Shown here: positions 12,614 to 22,310 of the stretch, in pieces
Position numbering within the stretch: the stretch's first letter is position 1
Layout: each line of letters opens with the position of its first letter
NCBI GenBank assembly: GCA_963575745.1
Contig: CAUYUJ010016903.1
Span: forward strand, 193,311-257,310
Origin: Prorocentrum cordatum
Lineage: Eukaryota > Sar > Dinophyceae > Prorocentrales > Prorocentraceae
DNA length: 64,000 bases
Direction of reading: 5' to 3'
Notes under the pieces: model-generated
Databases searched by the model: none
The model's input: the letters and a program-made list of their open reading frames with translations, nothing else
Told to the model about the DNA's origin: nothing
Position numbers and translations under genes: made by a program

Positions 12614-12797
12614 TGGTGACTACCTACCAGACCACCCCAACCCAACCCGAAGGCACGAATTTGACCCGAATTTCGGGTTGGGGGGGGTTCGGGGACCATG
12701 TGTTTTTCCGGTGTTCCCCGATCCCCCCCCCACTGGAAATGGAGGGCAAATTGAGGCCTTCGGGTTGGGTTGGGGTGGTTTGGTGGGTGGTGAGATG
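12614..12797. repeat. Foldback with a long perfect core
   Basis: ACCACCCCAACCCAACCCGA in the left arm (from about 12631) is perfectly repeated in inverse in the right arm (about 12753-12776). Imperfect pairing continues outward, to about 12614 and 12797, and inward through GGGGGGTTCGGGG against CCCCGATCCCCCC. A transcript would form a hairpin of roughly 90 bp. Confidence 0.85.
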
Positions 12798-12813
12798 GGG
12801 GAACGAGGAGTGG

Positions 12814-12975
12814 TATAAACATAAATACTCGGAGGTCCGCGCGGATTTCTCGGATCGGCGCTGGACCACCCTCCATGGCGCGCGGAGCGCACCAGGGGCG
12901 GCGCCGGAGGCGCCGCATGGGGGGTCCAGCGAGGATCCAAGAAATCAGCGCGAACCTCCGAGTTTTATGCTTACG
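12814..12975. repeat. Foldback element, copy 2
   Basis: The left arm reads TATAAACATAAATACTCGG then AGGTCCGCGCGGATTTCT. The right arm is its inverse and ends AGTTTTATGCTTACGTCA. The arms are about 60 bp with a GGCGCCGGAGGCGCC centre. It is the same family as 11934-12090, with no coding capacity, and so resembles a miniature foldback transposon. Confidence 0.85.
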
Positions 12976-13280
12976 TCATTCCTCGATTCCCTAACCGAAG
13001 AGCGATCTCAATGGGTGCGGCGCGGTCCCGTGGATGCTCCCCGCGCGGAGAGCGCGCGCGCACCGCTGAGCTGTATCCGTGGGGTCGCGGCCCAGAAGTC
13101 CAGACCGAGAGGCCATGAATCTGGTGATGTTTCCCGCCCACGAAGGGGGGGCAGGGAGAGGAAGGGTTAGAGCGGTTCCTCCTCCTCCTCCCTCTCCATT
13201 CCTTCTCCTTCAAAACTCGCCGGCCCAACGGGCCAGAGGCGTGCTAAGATCTCCGGTAACTACTTCACAATATTTCTAGT
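12976..13280. other. No gene recognised
   Basis: GC-rich sequence with short CG-palindromic runs (CCGCGCGGAGAGCGCGCGCG near 13040) and a CTCCTCC tract near 13180. I see no supported gene. Confidence 0.5.
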
Positions 13281-13630
13281 TTGCGCGCGCGGGGCGGCCC
13301 CTGGGGGGCCCCGGACGAAAAGTACCCTGGCCGATCCCCGGCCGGGTCCCGGGCGATCCCCAGGGGGGAGGCTATTTTTCGCCACCCCTCACGAGGATCG
13401 TGGCCTCCGAGGGGGGGGCTGCAATCGACTACCCCCCCTCCCGCCCCAAGGGGCCCCCAAGAGCCTATAAGGGAGCCCAATACGCCGCCAAGGAGCCCCA
13501 AGATGCTCCCGAGAAGCCCCCAAGAAGCCCCCAAGACGGCCCCAAGAGGCCCCAAATAGCGCTCCAGGGCCGGCGGAATGAGCGAAGCGATCAAATAATT
13601 TCTCCCTGTCGCACCCCGAGGCCAGTTTTT
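13281..13630. repeat. GGCCCCAAGA-type repeat element with conserved head
   Basis: The head GGATCGTGGCCTCCGAGGGG (about 13395-13414) is also found at about 56979. It is followed by GGCCCCCAAGAG-like ~12 bp units. The shared head suggests a dispersed element that contains the minisatellite, rather than isolated minisatellites. Confidence 0.7.
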
Positions 13631-13699
13631 AGGGCGAGCTAGGCGTTTCGCATGAGACTTCCTCACCATCTATGACTCTGAAGCTAAAAACTGGCAACA

Positions 13700-14105
13700 A
13701 CTTCGCAGATTGAGGGCGGGTGGTTTTCAAAAGGTAGCTTTCGCACTAGCGCGGCGCAAATTCGTTTTCAACATTTGCAAGAGTTTCACGGATTGAGGGC
13801 GGGTCGTCTTCAAAATGTGGCTCTCGCACTAGCGCGGCGCACATTCGTTTTTTTAATATACAAAAGTTTCACTGATTGAAATCGGGTGGTTTTCAGAATG
13901 TTGCTCTCGCCTTAGCGCCGCGCATATTCGTTATACATATGTGCAAGAGCTTCACGAATTGAGGGCGAGTGGTTTTAAAAATGTGGCTCTCGCCTCAGCG
14001 CGGCGCACATTCGTTTCAAACAGTTGCAAGAGTTTTACGGATTGAGGGCGAGTCGCTTTCAAAATGTGGCTCTCGCGTTAGCGCGGCGCACATTCGTTCT
14101 ATTAG
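13700..14105. repeat. 83-bp tandem repeat, five units
   Basis: Units start with ATTGAGGGCG-like motifs at 13709, 13792, 13874, 13958 and 14041, a period of 82-84 bp. The core is GTGGCTCTCGCMTTAGCGC followed by CGCGCACATTCGTT. The same unit occurs once at 28.4 kb and four times at 30.45-30.78 kb. Confidence 0.9.
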
Positions 14106-14180
14106 AACCACGCGCGCGTTTCGCGCGCGCTCAGGTTCTACCCGCGTCCAAGGAACTCGCATCGCGAGTTGCCAATGAGG
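14106..14180. other. Two short GC-rich hairpins
   Basis: AGAACC..CGCGCGCG TTT CGCGCGCG..GGTTCT, and then AACTCGC at CGCGAGTT, make two stable stems directly after the 83-bp array. Function unknown; they may mark the end of the repeat element. Confidence 0.5.
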
Positions 14181-15059
14181 CATAAATAGGCGATTATGGA
14201 GCTTCTTTGGGGGTGATAATGGGACCTGCGGCAATTAAATTTGGGGGTCCCAGCGACGTGTAGTGGAGACGTGAGGGCTTCTTCTACACATCTTGCGCTT
14301 CTCTCGATCCGCCCTGGGACCGGAGGATGAACTGAGCAAAGAAGGGCGCCCGAGTCTGGCTCCGTAGCACACGCCACCAGGGCCGAGCCAGGGTGCAGCG
14401 AAGGCCGCCCCGCCCTCCGCGCCACGCATCTGGGGCCATACCACTACGCAACGAAGGCCAGGAACCCCCTCCAGGTTGCACCGGCAGGGCATGAAGTTCG
14501 ATGACTTTGGTTTCTCGAGGGCATTATTAAAGAGCTCACTGGCGACTGCCAGCCGTCTTTGGGCCGTCTTGGAGCCTCCCGAAAGCATGCTGCATATGCG
14601 GTATTCAGAGTATTTGGGGCCGTTTGGGAGCCGTCTTGGGGGCTTCCTGGGCCATCATGGAAACCTCTTTGGGCCGTACTGGGACCGTCGTGGTACCATC
14701 TTGGGCCTTTTTGTATAGCCAACGGATCACACGCTTATGTCGGTTGGTCCCATCGCGTGGCTCCGGCCTCTGACCTGAAGCCTGGTAGCTGCCGCAGCAG
14801 CCACGCAGTCTTGAACAGCCACCAATAATTCGGCGGCAGCTGCTGATCCTGCACCGCGTCCATCAGCACATGTTCAGATGCGACGTTGCGAAACAACCAA
14901 CATATCCTTTCCAAGATTTGCATGCCTCGCTAATAAAATCCGGTTCGCCCCTCACGCGAATCGTGCCCCGGAAGGAGCTCCACCTGTGGAACCCATGTGC
15001 AACTTCGCATGGCGTCCCCCCGCCCATTTCGGCACCTGCCTCACACGGGCGGTGCCCCA
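14181..15059. other. No gene; includes a minisatellite stretch
   Basis: 14560-14715 contains GGGCCGTCTTGGG units, the inverse orientation of the GGCCCAAGA minisatellite. The rest has no supported gene. The last ~150 bases lead into the AT-rich terminal region at 15.06 kb. Confidence 0.5.
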
Positions 15060-15290
15060 CACTTGGATCGGCGGGGCGTTTGCTATCTAGGATGGGTGGT
15101 TAGATCTTGGATAGGGTAGTTATAAGAAGATGCTATCCACTTTCTGTAACCTAGATCGGGGGAGATGGCTATCCTCCAGATCGCCTACTTATATCGTGGT
15201 TAGCTAACTCGTTTAGCGATTGCTATCTTGGGGGGCTAACCTAGTTAGCTAAGTTCGCTAACCTAGTTAGCAATTTGTCTTTCTTTGATT
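15060..15290 (+). repeat. Left terminal region of the 12.4 kb block
   Basis: Begins CTTGGATCGGCGGGGCGTT then CTATCTAGG and GGTTAGATCTT. The inverse strand at 27.42 kb reads CTTGGATCGGCGCTGCCGTT then CTATCCCC and GGTTATATCTT, so the two ends are related and inverted. Inside are repeated GCTATC/GGATAG and CTAACCTAGTTAGC motifs, like the subterminal repeats of large DNA transposons. It is markedly more AT-rich than its flanks. Exact ends and a target duplication could not be fixed by eye. Confidence 0.6.
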
Positions 15291-15565
15291 TTTTATGTTG
15301 GGATTCTGATTTTGACTTTGCATTTCCAGGAATCCAAACGGCTGAACGCGGTGCTGAGGCTTCAGGGGGAGGCCTTGAATGCAGGATTTCTTGGCTAATA
15401 GGGAAGCAACTAGGGAGACAGAACGAGGATGTGGGCACAGAAAAGGAAGATGTAGAGACAAAAAAATACGGAAATGAAGAGGAGGATCAGTATAGGATTA
15501 CGAAATTGTTGAGAATTGCTATTTGTATGTGCTGTTATTGTTTCGTTGTTTCTACATTTGTTTTT

Positions 15566-17278
15566 TTAGTTCCGTACCCCCCCACAGGGTCGCAGCGTCA
15601 TCCAACACACCTTTGTTTCAGGCGTTGGGAAAAAAAGAACCAAGGATTCTGAGCCGACAGGCGCTTTGGAATAGATGCAAGGCTCGACTATGCTACTTGT
15701 CAAAACACAAACAGCGTTGGCCTGAACTATACACCTGGCCTCGGACTCCCCGAAATGCGTGCATCTCCAAATCGACACACACGTGCGCAATATGTTCGAC
15801 ATTTTGACATGAAACACTACTTGGCCAAAACAAAGACGTCCATCGTGGCGAAGGCACACTACGTCGCCAATGAGAACGGCCCTGCAATTGACAAGAACAG
15901 ACTTAGATGTTATGACCTCCTGAGCGGGGTCTACATTGAAAATCTCACCCAGGGCCTCACGCAATTTCGCAGAAGCCTTCACGGGTGCCAGCATGTCCTC
16001 TTTTAGCAAACTGTAATGCGCCAGGTCGTACAGATGTTGTGCTGTTATTTCCTGCATCACGCTGCGATCGAAACCAACAGTGTTGTGGCGGTCGTTCATC
16101 ATTCTTTTTGGGACTCTGTGTTTCCGCTCCATAAGAAAGCAACTGATTAAACATTTACGTGATTGAAACATCGGTGCCAAATGCAAAACCCAATGATCCT
16201 TAGGTTTGGAGAGGGTTGTTCCATACGCGGCCCGATGGGCCGCCAAGTGTTTCACGATCGCCACCCCGAGCTCGCTAGCCGTGTAGATCCTACTATTAAT
16301 GACCATAAGCATGAACAGAACGTCGCACATCAATTTGCAACTTTCTGTTTCCGCAGGGCAAACGTTACGGGGTTCCACGATTTGAACAATGCATTGTTTC
16401 AACACGGGTGCCAACGATATGATGTTCGACGCGCTGCCCTTCAGAGAACCATGGCCCGTGCAAATGTATGCGTCCGCGTACCCCCTAGGCCACGCGAAAC
16501 ACTTCACGAAATCATCCAGGGCTTTCAGTCCCAAACGGTGTGCCTGCAAACGTTCAAGAAGTTCCGAAACCTCGCGCTGAACTGTGCCCCCCACGCAATA
16601 GCAATGCATCCAGTCCCACTGAACTACATCGGGCACGGGAACGTTGAGATCAAAATCTTGCGGCAGCGAATGTTCGTCGAAAATATATCCCAATAACATT
16701 TCTTGTCGTCTCAGCTCTTTGATGGTATCCTCCTCTCTAGTCCGTTTCAACTTTCGTTGGGTCCCCAGGAAGCTGGAGGCCGTGTGAACTCTCATTTTTC
16801 CAACGTCGATTTCCGAGCACGGAATAAGAAACCCCGTCGGGTCGGGCAAAAGGTTGGAAGAGTCCATTACAACGTTTTGACACAACATGCATGGTTTAAT
16901 TCCTGTCGCCCCTTTTGCCATCAATGTATATTTGTGTCCACGCTCATCCTGGATGAGTATACTGAGCGAGCCGTGAACAAAAATGTGTTCACCTCCCAGG
17001 TCGAGTCTGACACCATCCCTGATGTCTGGCTTGCCTGGGGCCCCCATGAACATGCGAAGAGCGTGCTTCATCACAGCAGAAACTCCACCAGGCAGCTTAT
17101 TGCACACACTAGATCGAATTGAGCAGATCGTCATCCACATTTGCTCGTTCGCCAACAGGGGCCACCATAATTCTTTCACAGACCAATACAGCGCCTGGGA
17201 TTTGCGAAGGTTGACGTCCCCGAGAGGATTCCCAGGTGTAATCATCTGAATACAATATAATTGACATTGTACCGCCAT
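15566..17278 (-). pseudogene. Transposase-like protein, main part (570 codons)
   Basis: Probably a cut-and-paste transposase related to CACTA/EnSpm or KDZ types. Seen in the frame: an ITPGNPL...NLRKSQALYWS segment (residues 13-33), a CMLC pair (130-133), a D-W-M-H motif (222-225) resembling the DxMH..G signature near the catalytic core of those transposases, and ERKHRVPKR (384-392), whose Glu could be the third catalytic acid. From memory, similar proteins are numerous in dinoflagellates. The true N-terminus lies in the adjacent frame at 17286-17603, so this copy has a one-base frame displacement or a missed short intron. The catalytic assignment is inference. Confidence 0.7.
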
Positions 17279-17285
17279 GGCGCTG

Positions 17286-17603
17286 CTACGTCTCTTTGAT
17301 CAGCTGGCAAAATTCGGGGGAAACTCTGGCACCAGCTTCCAAAAATCCAAGGGGGTGTTGCAGCCATACGTCAACTGGCCCAGTGTCAGCGTGGACAGAG
17401 ACTTTCTGTAGCAAGGGTCCAAAACTTGTCATTTGTTCAGCAATGTTTTGTCGATGTCGAGCTTGAGTCCTGGCGCTGAAACACTCGGGGAGACCCATTT
17501 CTTTGATTTGCTGCATGAGCTTCTCCATTGCTGAATGTGAAACATGCGCGCGCCTGCCGAAATCAGAAAGACGTGGCCTCTTATGCGGTGGTGGCTCAGT
17601 CAT
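17286..17603 (-). pseudogene. N-terminal part of the transposase-like gene
   Basis: A 105-codon frame starting at an ATG in good context (AAGATGA) and ending at a TAG eight bases before the downstream frame opens. It has a basic PHKRPR patch (possible nuclear signal) near its start and a VWLQHPLGFLEAGARVSPEF segment, which I associate with the N-terminal region of this dinoflagellate transposase-like family. The frame differs from the 15566-17278 frame by one base, and the junction lies between conserved segments. A frameshift in a decaying copy is the simplest reading. Confidence 0.6.
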
Positions 17604-18100
17604 CTTAGACTTGGGCCTCAGGAAACGCTACGATGGGATTGATGCGATGGTATGACGCTGCTGTTTTTGTCGTGATGTTGGTAACGATCCTGATGATCAT
17701 GATGGCGGTGCTGATGACGATGCTGATCTTACGCGATCCCGCTGCATCTGACAACGGCTTGGGTGTTGGGGATGTTGTTTTGGATCGTGCAATTTGCATT
17801 GGCATTTTGGCAGTGCGACCTTTGAGGCCCTGGGCTTTGGGGCGCTGAGGGCGGGGCTTTGGGGCCAGTCTGCAGGGGGTGCCTTTGATGTTGAGGACTC
17901 GCGGTTCCTACGCCTACGTATGTTGGTGTTGGAATGGTGGACCTCAGAGCCTCACGAGGCATTTTGGGTCCAGCGCCCCGAGGGGAAGGGGCGAGAAGCG
18001 GAAGGTCAGCAGTAGAGGACGATGAGGATAATGGCGAGGATGAGAAGGATGTGCGCAGAGCCAAGACAGCTTCAGACCCAACGGCACCCGAAATGCTCTA
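17604..18100. other. Upstream region of the transposase-like gene
   Basis: No supported gene. Contains GATGAT/CTGATGATG runs near 17690. Open frames here show no conserved features. It may hold the 5' leader of the transposase-like gene. Confidence 0.4.
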
Positions 18101-18104
18101 GACC

Positions 18105-18345
18105 CTAGAGCCCCTATAGAGTGCAAACCTGTACCCCTAAGACCCTAAAGAGCCAAGACCATATACCCAGACCCAACGGCCCCTACAGACCCCTAAAGAC
18201 CCCTAAAGGCCCCTAAAGACCCTAAAGACCCACAGACCCCCAACGGCCCCCAAAGACCTTCAAAGACCCTACAGAGCCAAGACCCTAAAGACTCCTAAAG
18301 ACCCCATAAAGGCCCCTAAAGATCCTAAAGAGCCCCTGTATCGTG
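18105..18345. repeat. CCCTAAAGA minisatellite
   Basis: Degenerate 10-12 bp units of the form CCCCTAAAGA/GGCCCCTAAAGA, about 20 copies, lying between the transposase-like gene and the next gene. Confidence 0.85.
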
Positions 18346-18554
18346 CCCCCTTCCTCTGGAGTTGTAATGTCTGGCGGCGTCACAATCGCATTCACATTGT
18401 GGTTCAACGAGCAATGTCCTCAACAGGTAAAGTGATCGAGTTGCGTGCTGCACGGGATAGCAACCCCATGCTCATCACAGACAGCACGCGAAACAGCAAA
18501 CTGAGTGGACAGGCCCGCGTCAAGAGGATAAACGTGTGTCATGACACTCACAGC

Positions 18555-18797
18555 TCACGAGGCCATCCACAGAGAAGACGCCTCCTGGTACGCAAGCTTG
18601 ACCATGTCTGTCTGGAACGCTGGCGACAAGCCCAACTGCTTAGAAACCGGTTTGGCCTTGCCATAAACCCAGCTCGCATAGGTGTTGCGGTCCCGATCGG
18701 CAATCGCAGCTTTCTTGAGAAACGGGCGCAGGTCTACAACCGCGGAGTTGATCGTGTAGATGCCTGCCAAAACGGCGAACTCAAACATGGGACCCAC
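18555..18797 (-). CDS. Last exon of the Gly/Arg-tailed gene
   Basis: The frame FEFAVLAGIYTINSAVVDLR...SSLWMAS ends at TGA (18557-18555). Just upstream on the minus strand is a typical acceptor, a C-run and T-run ending TTTTTTTTGTAAG, so this is an internal or terminal exon rather than a separate start. An intron of about 110 nt joins it in a compatible phase to the Gly/Arg-rich exon (Lys then Val across the junction). No domain recognised. Assignment to the 20.56 kb gene is inferred from strand, spacing and phase. Confidence 0.5.
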   Translation of the reverse strand: MGPMFEFAVLAGIYTINSAVVDLRPFLKKAAIADRDRNTYASWVYGKAKPVSKQLGLSPAFQTDMVKLAYQEASSLWMAS

Positions 18798-18904
18798 TCT
18801 TACAAAAAAAACGGGGGGAGTGGAGGATAAGGAGTGAGATGGGGGATAGGAACAGGATCACTACCTCCTTTCTCATCCTCCTCCTCAGTCTCATCTCAAG
18901 CCAC

Positions 18905-19115
18905 TTTACGTTTTCCCCCGTGCTGCCTTTGGCGGCGCCAGTCTTAGGAGCAGCGGCTCCCGCTGGCTTGGGCTTGGGCAGGGCTTTGGGCGGGGGGGCT
19001 GACTTGGGCTTGGCCGCAGCTTTGGCCGCGGGCTTGCCCCTGCCCCTGCCCCTGCCCCTGCCCCTGCCCCTGCCCACAGGCGCAGGCTCCCCGTCGCTCT
19101 CGGCGTCGACATCCT
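18905..19115 (-). CDS. Gly/Arg repeat and Lys/Pro/Ala-rich exon
   Basis: The frame begins DVDAESDGEPAPVG, continues as (Gly-Arg)6-7 and then KPAAKAAAKPKSAPPPKALPK, ending GENVK. The Gly-Arg run is encoded by a CTGCCC hexanucleotide repeat (plus strand, 19037-19073), so the length is likely to vary between copies. RG and K/A/P-rich tails often bind nucleic acid; no structured domain is visible. It lies between the main exon (19226-20563) and the last exon (18555-18797). Confidence 0.5.
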
Positions 19116-19225
19116 TCGCAGGGTGTTATCGGGGCGCGTTGGAACTTGGCCCACGGATGTTTACTTGAAAAACTCAGGCGTACCCATGGATGTTTCAAAG
19201 CGATTGGTTCGAACAGGCGAAGACC

Positions 19226-20563
19226 TCAATGGACCCTCATTCGAACAGGTGAAGGCCTCATCCGGACGGGCCCCGATTCCACCCTACGAACGCTGTCCTT
19301 CCGACCCCGCTTGGCTGCAGGCGTTGCCAGGTGACTGCCAGCAGCCGCAGCCGATGCAGACATCTTGCCGATCAGGTCCTCCGCGTCGCCGTCGCCGATC
19401 GACTGGTCGGCGCGAATGCCGACGTCATGGCCAGGAGCAGCGCCAGGTACAGGCCCAGGAAAAGTGTTAGCTGCAGGAGGGGAATCTGCAATCGCCAGCG
19501 GCGAACTCGACGTCGGCGATGCCGACTGGGAGGCGGAGTCTGGACCACGCAGTTGCAGCGTTGCTGCACTCAGCGCCCCATGAGAGGGCTCGCGCTGCAG
19601 CGACTTGGGCCCGCACTCCAGGAGCTTCAGGGTCGCTTCCGTCGGGGGCTGAGGCTGGCCCTGGAAGCCGCCAAACAGAGGCATGCCACCTTGGCCACAC
19701 ATCATGCGGGCAATCATGGCAGCCATGGCCGTCATCATGTCGCCGAACTGCTGGTGCTGGTGTTGGTGTTGCTGGTGTCCGAACGAATAGCTCGGGCATG
19801 GCAAAGTGGCGGCCCGAAGGGACTTGTGGCTTTTCCTGTAGCCGAGGCTGTCCTCCATCATGTCCAGCACCTGCACGGTCATGTCGAGCGGCGGCTCCCC
19901 AGGCTCCTCAGCTCCGTAGGCGAACCTGAACACGTTTGGCGCAAGGCTCCGAGGGTCGTCGGGCAAGTGCTTCAAGTGCTGCGCAGGGTGCGTGGACGAC
20001 ACGTCCATGCGCTTGATGGTTGACTGCAGCTGTTGCATCCACTGCTTCTTGACCTGCGCCGATACATCTTCCTGCCCAGACTGTAAGCCCACCATCAGGA
20101 TGATGCCGACGGCGCGTTTCAATAATGACGCCCCTGGGCACGTGATGCCGATCTTGTACATCCTGGCCCCAAGAACCTCGAGCTTAGAATACGCACTGCG
20201 CGTGTCGTCCTTCACGGCAGCCCAGTCAGAGTTTGCGAGGTAGAGGTGGAGCGCTTTGCAAGACTGCTGGTCACGAGCACGTTTCTGTGGCCGACTCCCT
20301 GCGTTCGCAATGCGGTCGCCCAGGACGGTGCACAAGGCCGCCTTCTGGGCAATGCTCCAAGGGCCACCGTTGATTTCCCCTGAAACAAGTGTGGCGACCT
20401 CCATCGTCAGACCCGATGCATTAGCGATAGATACTGAGATCGTTTGGGCCTGCGTCTCCATGAGCGAATCTCTGTCCATGCCACCAGCGGTGAGGTTTGC
20501 AACGAATTGACGCCTGCTCCTGATCTCCCCAATCAGGGCGTCGGCCACAGACTGAACAGCCAT
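19226..20563 (-). CDS. Main exon, unknown dinoflagellate-type protein
   Basis: I place the start at the ATG at 20563 (CACCATGG context) rather than the longer open frame reaching 20641, because a strong acceptor (T-run ending TTCTGCAG, near 20644-20649) lies in between and points to a 5'-leader intron. The frame has a predicted helical N-terminal half, a region LKHLPDDPRSLAPNVFR, a Gln/His-rich stretch (HQQHQHQHQQ), a Met-rich stretch (MMTAMAAMIARMM) and a Ser/Pro/Ala-rich tail. I know no domain for it; similar proteins, from memory, occur in multiple copies in dinoflagellates. The last residues before the stop are probably intron. Role within the block is unknown. Confidence 0.6.
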   Translation of the reverse strand: MAVQSVADALIGEIRSRRQFVANLTAGGMDRDSLMETQAQTISVSIANASGLTMEVATLVSGEINGGPWSIAQKAALCTVLGDRIANAGSRPQKRARDQQSCKALHLYLANSDWAAVKDDTRSAYSKLEVLGARMYKIGITCPGASLLKRAVGIILMVGLQSGQEDVSAQVKKQWMQQLQSTIKRMDVSSTHPAQHLKHLPDDPRSLAPNVFRFAYGAEEPGEPPLDMTVQVLDMMEDSLGYRKSHKSLRAATLPCPSYSFGHQQHQHQHQQFGDMMTAMAAMIARMMCGQGGMPLFGGFQGQPQPPTEATLKLLECGPKSLQREPSHGALSAATLQLRGPDSASQSASPTSSSPLAIADSPPAANTFPGPVPGAAPGHDVGIRADQSIGDGDAEDLIGKMSASAAAAGSHLATPAAKRGRKDSVRRVESGPVRMRPSPVRMRVH

Positions 20564-20641
20564 GGTGCACTTATGCGCGAGTGGATGCACGCTCAAAAAG
20601 GGCAGAAGCGATAGCGTATCGCAATGACCACTCAAGCACAC

Positions 20642-21107
20642 ACGGCTGCAGAAAAAAAAGGAGGAGGTGGTGGAGGCATGTCAGGAGGTGGACACGGGAG
20701 ATGGCGGGGAGGATGTAGAGTAGGGGTGAGTGGACTAAGGGGAGGGGCATCGACGGCGTCGGCGCCACCGCATTGATGCAGTCGTCGAGCTCTAGCTAGC
20801 CACTCGAGGCGTAATCCAACCCCCTACGTGGGCTCACTACAATCATCTTCGGAAGGGCGGTCGGTCTACTGGGCGCACCCACCCACCATGCTTAGTCACA
20901 TCGGCCTCACCGAACTCCGCCTCCCAAACTCTTCTGATTCATCATCAACATCATCCTCCATCTCTCAATTTTACTCCTCCATATCTTCTCATTTGGCCTC
21001 ACACACCCTCCTCCTCAACCTCAAAACTCCCGCCTCGACGCGCTCGAACCGACATCCGCGACAGCGCCGACCTGCCCTGGAGGTTCGGGGGGTTCCGGCA
21101 TAATTCG
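20642..21107. other. Leader intron and intergenic sequence
   Basis: 20642-20690 on the minus strand is a pyrimidine-rich tract ending in an AG acceptor for the downstream gene. The remainder shows no gene. Confidence 0.4.
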
Positions 21108-21251
21108 AGTGCTCACTCGCCCTGGCGAGCGAGCACTTTAGTGCTCACTCGATCTGGCGAGTGAGCACCTCTAAATGCACTGCATATGAGGTGCTCACTC
21201 GATCTGGGGAGTGAGCACTAAAGTGCTCACTCGCCCTGGCGAGTGAACACT
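21108..21251. repeat. Nested perfect-arm palindrome
   Basis: Two ~64 bp arms (21108-21171 and 21188-21251) are inverted copies around a 16-base loop. Each arm itself contains two small hairpins built on GTGCTCACTCG..CGAGTGAGCAC, so the same 11-base word appears eight times in alternating orientation. Only about four mismatches separate the arms. It lies in the gap between two genes of the putative element. Confidence 0.9.
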
Positions 21252-21617
21252 CGTTCGTGATAGAACTACCTTTGGGGTCAAGTCATCTGTATCGCAGCAT
21301 GGTGGCCAAGATTTCACCCGATGGGGTGCCGATATGCTGGGTTCTGAGCACTCTCATCAGGTGCCTGAGGATCGATCAACCTGCCTAAATTCCTTCACTC
21401 ATCACCCGTGGCCGTCGTCATCGTTGCGCCGTCGTCACCGTGATCGGGTCGTCATCGCATCCCTCGCTTGCTTCCTCCGTCTCTTCATTGCCGTCACGTT
21501 CGTATGTTGTCGTACTTGGCCTCGTCGACGTCGTCATCGTCATATCGATCGCCACCCCACCATCCCTCTGACCCTGCACCGCGCGCGGCGGCAGTGGGGC
21601 GGCGCACCGTCGGGGGC
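21252..21617. other. No gene recognised
   Basis: Contains CGTCGTCATCGT-like low-complexity stretches near 21410-21550. No supported coding sequence. Confidence 0.5.
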
Positions 21618-21690
21618 GGGTGCAGAGAGAGGCTGCAGAGAGAGGCTGCAGAGAGAGGCTGCAGAGAGAGACTGCAGGGAGAGGCTGCTT
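21618..21690 (+). repeat. 13-bp tandem repeat
   Basis: Five to six tandem copies of AGAGAGGCTGCAG with single-base variants in the last two copies. Confidence 0.9.
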
Positions 21691-22310
21691 GGGAGGTAGC
21701 GACGGAGCATAGAACGAACTCAGACTGGATCCATATGGATGGTGATGATTAGGCCGTCAACCAGGCACCCTGGGGTCACGAGTAGGAGTCCCACGAGGCC
21801 TATGTTTTACATCTCTCTCCTGAGCGCCATCAGCAGACCCTCTGTTGTTTGGATGACTTGCACATTTGTTGATGTATAGTGTTTGCTTGTGTGCTTTGTG
21901 TTTGGGGCTCGTGCGTGGCTCATTCGTTTATGTGTGCATTTCCGCTTGTCGTTTGTGCGGGCATGCTGCAATGACTGAGATAGTGTATTGTGCCGACGAC
22001 GGTGTCGTTATCACTTGCGATGTTGATGGTGTTGTTGTCGGTTACAATGATGATGGTGATGGTGATGGTGATGGTGATGGACATGCTGAGGATGACAATG
22101 GAGGTGTGCGTCTGGAAAGCGGGTGCCAAGCACTATGCTTGGGTTGAATAGGGCAAGCAAATATCCGACGCCCGTCGCGCGCAGCAAATCACGCGCGCAT
22201 AAATGTATGCACACCCCAACGCTATGCTGCAGACGGGCATGGCAAGATACTCAACACTCGAGCGGCGCCCCCCTAGCGCCGAGAGCAATGCAACTGCGCG
22301 GCTACAGTAA
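21691..22310. other. No gene; short GATGGT repeat
   Basis: 22047-22081 is a (GATGGT)n-like tract. The rest shows TTTGTGTG-rich sequence without supported genes. It lies just downstream of the two-exon gene ending at 22311. Confidence 0.45.

Noticed and set aside
13700-14105. 83-bp units as tandem small nucleolar RNA genes
   Set aside because: Length fits, but C and D boxes are not conserved among the units.
21108-21251. CRISPR-like array
   Set aside because: The repeated words alternate in orientation within a single palindrome and there are no distinct spacers; the genome is eukaryotic.
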